Shown: positions 8,718 to 18,390 of the stretch, in pieces
How the letters are laid out: each line of letters starts with the position of its first letter
How positions within the stretch are numbered: position 1 is the first letter of the stretch
NCBI GenBank assembly: GCA_034696485.1
Contig: JAQIWT010000289.1
Location: 1 to 24,777 of the forward strand
Direction: 5' to 3'
From: Isohypsibius dastychi
Taxonomy: Eukaryota; Tardigrada; Eutardigrada; Parachela; Isohypsibiidae
DNA length: 24,777 nucleotides
Position numbers and translations under genes: made by a program
Notes under the pieces: generated by a model
The model's database searches: none
What the model was told of the DNA's origin: nothing
What the model saw: the letters and a program-made list of their open reading frames with translations, nothing else

Positions 8718-9790
8718 CTATCCGCCTTTTGGGTAGTTGTGATGGACACCGTTGTTGATTTTGTTGCCGTTCTTGTCAGTGGAGTGATAATGGTTCTGCC
8801 CCTGAAAATGAAAACAGATTTCCGCAAAACTGTGACAGCTGTATCGTCAATGGCTCGATCTGTAACTGCAGTACAATAATAGTAAAACCTACAAGCTTGG
8901 GACTTGCATGTTGCATAGGTTTCCCCTGACCCGCGTGGCTAGCGGCATCCTTGGCGTCTTTTCGAGAGGCGTGATTGACGAAATGGATCATCGGCTTCCC
9001 GCTTGGTCCTACGACTCGGCCTGCAACAGAAAAACATTAGCCCTTTACACACAAGTGCTCACCCACACAAGGAATAACGCGTGGTGCTGGTTTTATCCAA
9101 TGGTCACTTGCTGGCAGGCTGCGGACGATACCTGAGCCTGAGGTTACTCGTCCACTGTTTTGCTAAACACCAACTTTACTGGATGTGCAGAATTTATGAG
9201 GCATAAGTAAAAACCAGCCGTGTTTCAGTATTTCTTTAAGCCAGCAGTACATTTTGTAGCTGACATTTTATACATGCTGTGAAAGCATCAACCACAAAAA
9301 CTAAAAAATCTGCTTGAAAGGGTTTGATAAGGAAGTGGCATCAGCCCCAAACTTCTTCGGTCGAGTGATCTTCTCAACGGAACGCCTTCACAACTCGTCG
9401 TTTAATAACCAAGGAGATTCCAATCGGTACTTTCAATCCTAGTTCACATCATGATAGTGACTTTGGTTAGGATTTGTGCAAAATCCTGCTTGTAATAATC
9501 TTCATAAAACTATGGTTGCAAAGCCCAAGAACTGATCAAGCACCATTTGTGTTTCGCAAACCAAGCCAGTCCGCAGTTCTATATTTCCGAACTCTCCGAA
9601 ATTTGGAGTAATCGTTATAAACCGCTCATTTCAGACATACGCATTGAGGTCAACAGAGCAATTAAAAGACAAACATACCTCCAGCCAACACACTGCCGAC
9701 TTTGAGAAGTTTTCCACTTCCACACTCAATGTTATCAAGCAGAACAGTCAGAACCACAAGCCCAAAAATAACCGTACGGATCCACGCCAT
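8718..9790 (-). CDS. Small secreted His-rich protein, paralogue 2 (polymorphic-toxin-tail-like)
   Basis: Three exons: 9790-9679, 9020-8893, 8801-8718; 324 nt, 107 aa. Signal peptide MAWIRTVIFGLVVLTVLLDN plus IEC, closely matching paralogue 1. Exon 1 carries 14 extra codons (GSGKLLKVGSVLAG) before a phase-1 GTATGT donor; in paralogue 1 the equivalent DNA is treated as intron. Mature motifs: GPSGKPMIHFVNHASRKDAK, DAASHAGQGKPMQHASPKL, GQNHYHSTDKNGNK, NGVHHNYPKGG. Intron 1 is 658 nt, intron 2 is 91 nt. The protein is secreted, basic and His-rich with no cysteines in the conserved part. Resemblance to bacterial toxin-tail modules is from motif order only; no catalytic assignment is made. Shares an upstream element and TATA spacing with paralogue 1, which suggests co-expression. 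Confidence 0.8.
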
Positions 9791-9865
9791 CGTTTTCCAG
9801 AATGTTAAGATATAGAGGTATTTTTAAGTAAACTTGAAACACGTATCTGTATTGCTTATTCGTCT

Positions 9866-9878
9866 GTTTTTATAATGG
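9866..9878 (-). promoter_or_regulatory. TATA box of small His-rich gene 2
   Basis: CCATTATAAAAAC on the minus strand about 80 nt before the ATG at 9790, matching the position of the TATA box of paralogue 1. Confidence 0.6.
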
Positions 9879-9913
9879 AGTAAAATAGAGGAGCGGGTTA
9901 TTTTGCTCAGCAT

Positions 9914-9937
9914 GATGCTATCAGAACTTGAGTCATC
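9914..9937 (-). promoter_or_regulatory. Conserved upstream element shared by the two small His-rich genes (copy 2)
   Basis: Partner of 6206-6229, 21 of 24 bases identical, about 36 bp upstream of the TATA box. Confidence 0.55.
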
Positions 9938-10886
9938 TCGAATGGACCATTTCGACAGTCCTTCCTCGGTTCAGCCACTTCTGTAATATCGATCGAGTGT
10001 GGCATTTAACGTAAGAGCCGTTGTGAACCCTGGTACATGCACTCCTGATATGTTCGGTTGTGACGCGCTTACGCACTTACTGTGCATTGACATGGCATTT
10101 GTTTTTCTACATTTCAGCAGATATCATCGCGAATTGACGTATCAAATGCTGTTGTTTCATATCGACTGGGATTGTCCACGGTATTTGATAGAACCCTGGT
10201 GGAAGAGTAACCAGGAAAAAACCACCTCGAAGGTCAAATAGAATCATATTCAAACAATGCATTGATCGGTATGTGGAGACCTAGGAGCGAAGTTTTTTCA
10301 GTGCCATGAACACAAGTGCAGTTTCTTACGCACCAACAAAGTCGATGTAAAATATACTCTGCGAAGGTTTTACTGGGGACCGCGAATGAAATGGCAATTT
10401 TCTGCAGCCCAGGTAAGGAAAGTTTACGGCTCTTGTTTCCTGTAGTTTTTGCTTGATATTTCTTGCACAAGATGCTCTCCATTATTATACCATAGACGGG
10501 ACTGGTAGGGTAGTGAATGGTGATCTATGCAACTTCGGACAAAGGACACTGGAAGAGGAAGAGCAACTGGTGGAGTTGAGGCACTGTAAGCGCGCTCCTT
10601 ACGGCTGGTAGAGGCGACCTGGCATGTGGTTGTTTAGATGAGCGACTTGATTAACTTGATTTCGACTTTTCGAAATACGCGAACGGAATATCGCAGTGTT
10701 TTGGAATATCAAATCTTTACCCTCGTGATTATTAACTGGAATCTGTTAACATCTGCAGAATTTGTCGAAAAATTGACGGATAGTATTTGTTCAAATCAGA
10801 CGGCACTCCTGTTCTGTTGCACTTCATCAGATCGTAAGTGAAGCATTGAATTTCGATTTTCGCCATTTTCTCAAACATTCATTCCA
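9938..10886. other. Intergenic, about 0.95 kb, divergent upstream region
   Basis: Lies between the divergent small His-rich gene 2 and the RNPS1 homologue. Open frames at 9999-10241 (+) and 10234-10482 (-) contain a few cysteines but lack signal peptide, domain or splice support. It probably includes the promoter and outron of the splicing factor gene. Confidence 0.4.
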
Positions 10887-10894
10887 TTTTGCAG
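10887..10894 (+). promoter_or_regulatory. Trans-splice acceptor before the RNPS1 homologue
   Basis: TTTTGCAG ends 6 nt before the ATG at 10901 with no upstream donor-bearing coding exon visible, as expected for an SL1 trans-splice site in a nematode. Confidence 0.55.
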
Positions 10895-10900
10895 TTGAAC

Positions 10901-13322
10901 ATGGCTAAACATTCCAGATCTCGATCGCGCGGCTCGTCGGGTTCAGAAAAAGGAGATCGGAAAAAGAAGGCTGTGACTGCAACGTCGTCGAAAGCGAGTG
11001 GAAAAGAAGGGACGAAAACGGGTGGAGGAGAGAAAAGTAAACGTCGAAGTCGATCTGCATCTTCCCGATCTTCTCGTTCTGGATCATCGGGCTCATCGAG
11101 ATCAAGTAGCAGTGGAAGCAGTCGTTCGGGGTCATCATCCTCGAGTGGAAGTGAGAGCGGATCGGAAAGTAGCAGTGGAAGTGCTTCTCGAGGTAATTTT
11201 GAAATTTTCATGTTTTTTGAAAAGAATTCATTCCTGTTTCGGTGTTCTTCGTGATTTTGCGCAGATTCAAGTTCGAAAAACAATTTTAAAATTTTGTTGA
11301 CGAACGAGTTTGTGCGAGTTTGATTTTGTGACCAGAAAAGGCAAATTTGAACTTCACTGTTTTGGTTTCGTTTTCCTCTTTAATCTTTTAGCGTTGTTTG
11401 CACTTCTTATTGAATTTTGACGATGAGATATTTTGTTTTCGTTTTTTGTGGTTTTTGTGTTCGGATTTTTTCTTTGGGACTTTAAAAAATTTCTTGGCTG
11501 TAGAAACCTAATCGAAATTTTTCGACGATTTTGGAACGTCTCTGATTTTTCACATGTTGATGAAATCCAATGCTTCGTTCTTATCTTCGTATAGAAACAC
11601 ATAAACTCAGGGATTTCTATTGAATTATCGATCAAAAAAAAAACCATATTTTCTGGATTTTTTCCCCGTTATTTTCTATTTTATCCAGAAATGTGGAACA
11701 AACGCTGTTTTGAGACATTACTTCCGGTTCGAATTTTATTTGAATGGGTGCTGGTGCTGGTGATCGGGAAATTTTGGATTCGCACAAAAGTTCCCAATTT
11801 TTTTCATACTCGAAATTTATTCTTGTTCTTTTTACAGTAAAAAAGCGTTCTCGTGTTTTTGTTTCCGAAAAACGTTGTCTTTTTTCGGCACGATTTATCT
11901 ATTTCTATTGTACAATAATACTTTGGATGTGTACCTGACACATTTTTTATTCCAGCCGGAAGTAAGAAGCGGTCTCCGTCGGCGGAGAAGAAAGTTGTCC
12001 GAAAGCCATCGAAAGATCGGAAAGAGAAACGTTCACCTTCGAAAGAAAGACCTTCTCCTAAACGCCGATCTCCAACACCCGAACAAATTGAAAGGCCCAA
12101 ATTGTTCGTCTCAAAATTGACGCATAATGTCACCAAGGATCACGTCCATGAAATATTCGGCAAATTTGGAAAAGTAAGTCGCCAGAACGGTTGGTTTGCA
12201 CTCTGTATTTTGTGCTTTCTTTATTTGGTTATCTTTAAATTAGTACATTCATTTCATTTCAGAATATGGTGAGATTCTTTTTTAGGTGATTCAAATCATA
12301 AGATTTTCGTTGAATTTTCTCTCAATTTTCGCTTCTTTTTGGAAATGAGTGTTGTTGAAGAACAGTTACCTTGAATCTTCCGATAACATAGTGTTTTTAT
12401 TTTCAATTACCAATGATTATTGTTCTGAGGTTTCTCATTGTTTCGGTTTGAATGAAAAACTCCGTTAAATGTTCTCGCGAGAAATTTCTCAAAATTTAAA
12501 TTAAATATGTGGTCACAATACGTAAGAGTCTTTATTTGAGCGCGTTCTGAGTTCATAATCTGTGCCCTTTTTATTACCATGACTTCTCTTTTTTTCATTT
12601 TTATCTTTCCAGGAACTTCACATGATCTTGGTTTCTCAGTTTGCTTTTTGTGTTATGTGTCAAAATTTGATTGAAGACGAATATGCAAAAAAACGATAAT
12701 ATGTGTCTTTGAACTATTCAACTTAATCAAACAGAATTGTCCCAGCAAGTTTCAGAATTTCATTTTTTTAATTTCAGCATATTTCTGGATTCGTGATTAA
12801 CCGTTTCTTCAATTACGCGGTATAACTTACTTCATTCTTGTCATTGTTTACTGGATCAGTTATCGCATAATTGCCAGGAGGATCACGTTTTGTCGTTTGG
12901 TTTTCTTGGTTTTTTCCCCCGAATGAGTTTCTGCTTTAGAAAACTTCAAAATTCCAATTTTTCATTCCTGTTTTGTTTCGCATTTTAAATTCCGGGTTGT
13001 TTTTCAGATTAAAGAAGTGATCATGCCGATGAACTTTGATCATCCAACTGTCAATCGGACCATCGCTTATGTTGAATACGATTCCCTGGATGATGCCAAC
13101 AAGGCGTTGAAATACATGAATGGCGGACAGATTGATGGTCAGACCATCACTGTGGCATTCAGTGATTATCAAGGAGGTCGTAAAACCTTTGGTCAACGGT
13201 TTGGCGGCGGAAATCGCGGGAGTGGAGGTGGATTTGGGGGACGAGGTTTCGGTGGTGGTCGAGGAGGTCGCCGAAGCCCTCGACGATCTCGAAGTCGCAG
13301 CCCTCGTTTTGGACGCGGGTAA
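10901..13322 (+). CDS. rnp-5: RNPS1-type RNA-binding splicing/EJC factor
   Basis: Three exons: 10901-11192, 11956-12173, 13008-13322; 825 nt, 274 aa, phases 1 and 0. The N-terminal half is Ser/Arg/Lys-rich (residues 1-97 mostly Ser-rich, then RSPSKERPSPKRRSP). A single RRM covers about 145-222: RNP2 is LFVSKL (147-152), RNP1 is RTIAYVEY (187-194), followed by LKYMNGGQIDGQTITVAF, the RNPS1 signature. The tail is Gly-rich with RS dipeptides (RRSPRRSRSRSPR). RNPS1 proteins join ASAP/PSAP and exon-junction complexes in the nucleus, acting in splice-site choice and mRNA surveillance. The C. elegans RNPS1 orthologue is named rnp-5; I use that symbol by homology. Introns are 763 and 834 nt, much longer than in neighbouring genes. 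Intron 2 contains a possible 6-nt microexon (12263-12268). Confidence 0.93.
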
Positions 13323-14060
13323 AACCTCCGAGTTGAGGCGGGTTTCTTATTGTTGAACTTTTCCGTTCTTTTTTGTTATGACTTGGTTTTCTGCGGCATT
13401 TTGAAGGAAGGATGTGAGCGTTGGAATGAACGTTTTTTTTGGTTACTGGAGTGATGTCGGATTATGTTGGTTAGTAATTACGCTGTTTGATCAGTATGTT
13501 GCTGCATTCTGGGAACGGAATAACAGAAAGGCATTGTGCGAAACAATCTGGAACTTCCGGTCGAACCCGTTGCTGTGTGATTCGAAAATGTTTGACTCCG
13601 AGTTTTTTGAAGTTGACCCCTAAAGCAGTACTGTATATCAGAATTTCTAGCGGAAATGTTTGGGGCTTAGGGAATGTTTTCGGGAACATTCACGTATTTT
13701 AATACAGTATCTAGCAAGAGAATTTGCTTTCCTCGAATCCGCGTCACTTATCTAACCGACGAGAGTTCAATGACGGAGCAATTTGAAGCCTTCTTTCTAG
13801 TAAAGCATCAGATTCTTAGGATCAGTGAAATCAGAGCCTGCATCGTGGTGCCGCATGTGTCTTTTTTCATTGGAATTACTTTTCTCGCGGAAAAACGTTT
13901 ATGGAAAAGGTCACCCTGAAAAATGTGGTATTTTCCAAATTCCATCTCTAGGGAAACCCATTTCATTAAGCAGGCATGAGAAAATCAGAATTGGTTTATT
14001 AAGAAACGTTCCAGTTTTATCTCCGTCATTTACCTCACAAGTTTTATTCCACACTTTCCC
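13323..14060. other. 3' flank of the RNPS1 homologue and intergenic, no gene seen
   Basis: About 740 nt. Open frames here (for example 13414-13623) read through 3' UTR-like sequence and have no start, splice or domain support. Confidence 0.5.
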
Positions 14061-14064
14061 CACA

Positions 14065-14072
14065 ACTTCCAG
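14065..14072 (+). promoter_or_regulatory. Trans-splice acceptor before the small secreted peptide gene
   Basis: ACTTCCAG ends 2 nt before the ATG at 14075, behind a pyrimidine-rich tract; probable SL acceptor that fixes the start codon. Confidence 0.5.
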
Positions 14073-14074
14073 TC

Positions 14075-14323
14075 ATGAACAGTTCCATACCGATGATCCT
14101 CGCCCTACTCCTCGCATCAACATGCGTCATCCAAATCCTCGGAAACGAAGCCAAGTCAGGAGAATCGATGCGACAAGGAGGCTATGAATCGCAACAGCCG
14201 ATGGGATACCCGGGAGGGCAGTATCATCATGGAGGACCAGCCGGCGAGCTAGTTGGAGGACCACCTCGAGCAGGACCTCGCCAGAATAACAGAATGTGGA
14301 TCAAGGGACTCTCACCTAACTAG
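14075..14323 (+). CDS. Small secreted Gly/Pro/Gln-rich peptide
   Basis: Single exon, 82 aa. Residues 1-23 (MNSSIPMILALLLASTCVIQ plus ILG) form a signal peptide. The mature part is hydrophilic and rich in Gly, Pro, Gln and His (GGYESQQPMGYPGGQYHHGG, then GGPPRAGPRQNN) and ends in MWIKGLSPN. No cysteine pattern and no clear dibasic processing sites, so neither a defensin nor a classical neuropeptide precursor is supported; it could be an antimicrobial or cuticle-associated peptide of the nematode Gly-rich type. The start is supported by an acceptor 2 nt upstream. Not recognised as a named gene. Confidence 0.7.
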   Translation: MNSSIPMILALLLASTCVIQILGNEAKSGESMRQGGYESQQPMGYPGGQYHHGGPAGELVGGPPRAGPRQNNRMWIKGLSPN

Positions 14324-15412
14324 GCTTTCATTGTCTTCACGCTTTTTTTGTTAGCATGCGAAGTGCTTTTTCGTGGCTGGGTTCCATAAAGTTATCATAA
14401 ATATGTAGGTCGTTTCGTCGGTTCCGTAAGGTCGTACGAAATACTTGGTGAATTTAGCAATCGGAGATTTTGCATTCTTGGTGATCTAATAATAAGCTTT
14501 GAGCTGACCTTGAGCAGGTCACCAGAAATATTCGACTGATGTTGTGAAAGGTCATCCCAGGACAACGGCATATTGAGTTCTGCCGCACAAGAAAATGTCA
14601 GTGCTGGTTCAGAAGGATCGGGGCAGGAACGAGTCATGTGCTCTTTATAAATGTACATATACTACAGGTATATATCAAATTTTAAAACAGCTGATTGATT
14701 GATTTACTTTCGAGTTCTTATTGTTTCTCTATTTCAAATTCCTATAATGTCTTCACAAGTTGACTGAAGAAACCTTTCGATGTATTTAGGAATCCCCCTG
14801 GGGGGGGGGGTCCTTTAAAACCCTCACAGAAAACCCGACCATTTTGATGAACGTTTTTCAATACTTTTTTTCAATACCTTTCGGTCAACGGACAGAGGTT
14901 TTGACGATGCGGGTCAACGGGCAAAGGTTTAGATACGCTACGTCACGTACGACACGCTAAGTCACGTGCGATACACTACGTCACGGGAGATACGCTACGT
15001 AGCGTGCGATAGGCTGCGTCACGAACGATACGTTTCGTACTCTACGCTATTCTGCGTCGGTTTCGATACACTAACTTACGTAACATCGCGTACGATACGT
15101 TGCTTTTCGCCCAAAAGCCCAGTGGGGGGACAATATGCCCACCCCAGGCTGCGGACATACAGAAACTACGGTTCCCAAACCGTTTTCTGGGGATATTTAT
15201 TGAATTTTCATTTTGACTTTACAAAAGAAAGCCAAAAACCCGATGCCGTCCGAACTGATTCAAAACATATACTTCTTAAGTACTGAGCACCAAATGTTGT
15301 TATATTTTACTGAAGAACTGAAAGGTCACGAATCTAAGGAATGTGTTAAGCGAATGAGAAGGGAAAACCAGACGTTCGATTATCACAGGCATGATTGTAT
15401 TTGAGTTTCGAA
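14324..15412. other. Intergenic, about 1.1 kb, with poly-G tract and minisatellite
   Basis: Contains an 11-G tract (about 14800-14810), a direct repeat (GGTCAACGGACAGAGGTTT at 14883 and GGTCAACGGGCAAAGGTTT at 14912) and a 19-bp minisatellite from 14932. No supported gene. Confidence 0.5.
14932..15026. repeat. 19-bp minisatellite, five units plus decayed continuation
   Basis: Five head-to-tail 19-bp units start at 14932, 14951, 14970, 14989 and 15008, of the type GATACGCTACGTCACGTAC. Less regular related pieces (GATACGTTTCG, GATACACTAAC, GATACGTTGC) continue to about 15102. Units contain ACGTCACGT-like near-palindromes. Fixed period with point differences points to tandem duplication. Confidence 0.85.
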
Positions 15413-16532
15413 TTACAGGTCATATATTATCTCATATATGTTGATCGCTTCTTCTCGGTGGAGTGACTTGTACTTGCGGTAGCAACAGTAAATCCCAATC
15501 ACGGTGATCAAAGTTATCAGTATCCCAGGAGCAATCCAACCGTAAGGGTTCTCCGGAGCTGGCTGATCACCCGAAGTTGTTCCAGATGATGTTGTCGACT
15601 CCAGTGTCGATGAATTCCAGTCAGTCTGGTGATCCTAAACAGATTTCATAGTCATCCCACAACAGTGATAGACACAGCGTATAAAGGTGTCTCTGTTCAT
15701 GATACAGCCAAGTTCAAGAATAACTGCGATTCGACACGTATTATTGAACTTGGCTGTACGTAGTCTCGTGTTTTCAAAATCAAGAGCTCCCCTTTTGAAA
15801 ACCTTTTTCACTGACAGTTTTCGTAGCCAGAGCTCGCAAAGAAAAAGAATTACGGAGCTCGTGATTCCCGGTCAAAGATTTCACTTGAAAAACAAATGGT
15901 TGTCAAGAGTGTAACTATTCAACAGGATTCTCTGATCTACAAAAAAGGCAAGTGATCATGGCAGATGATATGATGTTGACCTCGAAGATAGACTACGAAT
16001 TTTCTGCCTATGTGCTCAAAAGAAGAAGCAAGCTCTTGACCACGGAGCCCAGCGGTAACGAGGCTCCGCTTCGAAAAAACACTAGTTTACCATTTTGGGA
16101 GAAATCGTGCCAGATTCGGGTTGTGGTGGATCATCTTCGTCATCTACGAAGCCAATAGTCAACTTGAGTTTGAAGACAGGCGAGTGAATAGTAAGTACCT
16201 TGATCGCACAACTCCATTTTCAACGAGTTGACAGATCGAATTCCGTCACAGACGCACTCAAATCGACCAACCAATCCTCCTGTTTTACTGAATAGTTCAA
16301 CCACATAATCGTTTCTCCGTTGAATCTGCCAATGTTCATTCAGAACGGTCGGGTTGATCGTCCCACCACTCTTTTGTCCGTCAACAGGGAAATCAGCGTC
16401 ACCGGTGCAATTGGAGCATCGCAGTAGCTGACCTGTGCATGAAGAAGAAGAGGATACTTCGATAATGGTGACATCTGTGGAGACTGGGAGGAGGAACGAC
16501 ATCAGGCAGATGACTGTAGAGGTTGCTCCCAT
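15413..16532 (-). CDS. Single-pass type I membrane protein, small cysteine-rich ectodomain
   Basis: Three exons: 16532-16199, 16143-16091, 15634-15413; 609 nt, 202 aa, phases 1 and 0. Residues 1-20 (MGATSTVICLMSFLLPVSTD) are a signal peptide. The ectodomain has six cysteines in SSCTGQLLRCSNC, RFECVC and MELC, then an acidic and Ser/Thr-rich stalk (DDEDDPPQPE, STLESTTSSGTTSG). A membrane segment at about 162-180 (WIAPGILITLITVIGIYCC) is followed by basic residues and a short cytoplasmic tail ending INIYEIIYDL, which holds a YxxI-type sorting motif at Tyr196. No named domain recognised; fold unknown. The ATG at 16532 directly follows TTTTCAG, fitting trans-splicing. The 456-nt second intron contains two small inverted repeats. 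Confidence 0.72.
15703..15758. repeat. 15-bp inverted repeat in an intron
   Basis: TACAGCCAAGTTCAA (15703-15717) pairs with its reverse complement at 15744-15758. A second small hairpin (GTTTTCAAAA with TTTTGAAAAC) lies just downstream, about 15769-15801. Both are inside the second intron of the membrane-protein gene. Confidence 0.75.
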
Positions 16533-16540
16533 CTGAAAAC
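16533..16540 (-). promoter_or_regulatory. Trans-splice acceptor at the start codon of the membrane-protein gene
   Basis: GTTTTCAG immediately precedes the ATG at 16532 on the minus strand; no upstream coding exon found. Confidence 0.45.
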
Positions 16541-17351
16541 ATCAACAAGAGGGAATTAAAATTTGCTTTTTGTGTCCCCATCATTTCGGGCTATCTGACC
16601 ACCAGGAATAGAGAACCAGGAGCTCACTACTTTGCAAACAGCATTTTGCAACGCATGTGCATAGAGACAATCTGAGGGGTGGGGTGGGGATCTTGCAAGA
16701 GATGGAAACGAAGCAGTACTAGTGATGGACATTGTAAAGATAGAAAGTCCAGGACAACTGACGATGATGATGATCGTGATTTAACACAGCCCACACATTA
16801 CCGTTTCAACACGAGCTGTTCCTGCGAAATTGACTTGAAAAAATAATTTTGAACGCGAAACTAGAACTGACAAATTGTAAAGAATTTCGCGACATGAGAA
16901 CTCAGAAGATGTCAAAACAAATATGCAACGGTATTGTTATGGTCCAGAGGGACCTTTGGACCATAATATTAGGAATTAAAGGTACCGCAGTTTTCTGACG
17001 TCACTGGCGTGGGCTGAACACCAACATGACATCAGGAGAACGCAGTACCTTTGGATCAGTATGGAGTAGCTTGGTGTAACCGCATGTCGGAACTTTAGAT
17101 GATCAGAACAAATGATGTGAAAATTGGTGGGAGAAGAAAAAATGGAAAATTGATGCCATTTTTACCATGAAAGAACTGAACTGCGGACGGTTGTGCTCAC
17201 CTTTTTCTTAGGCAAACGTGCTGGAGTTGTTTGAGTCCGCTTGATACGACAATCAGTCATGTAAATCAGAAGACAAATGTTACGCGTGCTATCTGGAATA
17301 AATCAAAAATGTCTCCCAGTCAGCGATTTGAACGGGAAAACAATCATTGGC
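16541..17351. other. About 0.8 kb with scattered minus-strand open frames, no firm gene
   Basis: On the minus strand, short open pieces separated by plausible splice sites can be read (a MTDCRIKRTQTTPARLPKKK frame near 17261-17202, then frames near 16822-16803 and 16756-16559). No domain or signal supports them. TGACGTCA at 16996-17003. Confidence 0.3.
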
Positions 17352-17495
17352 TTACGCTTCTTCCGATGTGATGTAAACAATTGTGATGTACCGCGTTGCA
17401 GCTGTAAGGCCTGCTCTCAAGGGTGAACGCGTATAGGGGTATTCCATATCCGGATCTCCGCCGTCACATTTCTCAAAATGGCGATAATCCGACAT
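17352..17495 (-). CDS. Possible short exon or small protein, unknown
   Basis: A minus-strand open frame of 47 codons starts at the ATG at 17495 (MSDYRHFEKC...) and ends YITSEEA followed by TAA at 17354-17352, where GTAAGC also forms a good donor. Splicing to the next TTCCAG acceptor would again give Ala then stop, so both readings end at the same residue. No domain recognised; it may be the first exon of a gene whose other exons I cannot place. Low confidence. Confidence 0.3.
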   Translation of the reverse strand: MSDYRHFEKCDGGDPDMEYPYTRSPLRAGLTAATRYITIVYITSEEA

Positions 17496-18390
17496 CTCTT
17501 ATTCAACGAAGTTTATCGATATTTGCACAAATCTCGTCTTCTTTCCGCTTCCATTTCTGCTTTGCATGAGAAAACGGCTGGCAATGCTCAATCGGCGAGG
17601 TCCGGCTTGCTTTGGAATTCCGATGGCCAATGGTTTTTGCAAACATGAACATAGTGAAAAAAGGTGAATGGTCAATGTTATGGGAGAGGCTTCTTTCCAC
17701 TTCAAACGACTGAAAACGCGGCATATGACGATTCATGAACTTTCTTTCGAATAAACCGGAGAGTATTTCAGATGTTTTGCTCTAAGATTAGAGCATGGGC
17801 GAACAACAAATATTAGCAACGACATAATTATCTCTCACAGGCAATACTGCTTCAATTGTTGCTTGATAAAAGCTGCAGATATTTATTCACCTACAGTAGA
17901 TTGTACCAAATTCCGGTGATTGAGCACCACGCTCGTCTGTGCCTGTGGTGCATATAATCGGCTATGCAAGCAACAGCCATCTTACCGTGACATGCCGTAT
18001 CAACAAATTCGATGCACCAGAACCTTTCTTGAGGAGCTTGCAGCGCTATCAAGCCACCACACTGCACCACGTGAGCAGCAATCCCGTCTGGATACGTTTA
18101 TGGCGTATTTTTGGCGGGAGAATTTAAATTAAATAAATAAATAAATCGAATGTGTCGGTGTCGGTGGCTGAACGAACCGGAAATGAATTTCAAACACATT
18201 TTGTTTGTCATGAAGCTTTTCTCTGCGGAAACAATTAAACAAAAAACAACCATAACAATCTCCAGCACTTACCAGGGTCCGCAATAAAACAGCAAGTAAA
18301 TACTCAGAAAAAAACAACCGCTCGGTCGGATATCCAAAATCAGAAGAATAGAAATTCCGGATTATACCTCCACCTGATTTCCGGACTCCT
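17496..18390. other. About 0.9 kb: possible repeat-derived open frame and AAAT microsatellite
   Basis: A plus-strand frame at 17920-18132 (TTG start, otherwise open) reads CACGAYNRLCKQQ and later RTFLEELAALSSHHTAPREQ; it ends next to TTTTTGGCGGGAGAA-type sequence and an (AAAT)n run at 18122-18145. I suspect a piece of a mobile element or a dead gene. On the minus strand, 18314-18248 with a 50-nt intron (GTAAGT...CCGCAG) gives a short open pair of exons ending LRTLRKAS, possibly the 3' UTR or tail of the next gene. Confidence 0.35.

Noticed and set aside
11354-12136. Long minus-strand frames across the RNPS1 homologue
   Set aside because: They are shadows of introns and of the Ser/Arg-rich exons on the plus strand.
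14395-14658. Minus-strand open frame with several cysteines and a TATA-like sequence
   Set aside because: TATA-like sequence is too close to the ATG, there is no signal peptide or domain and no partner exon.
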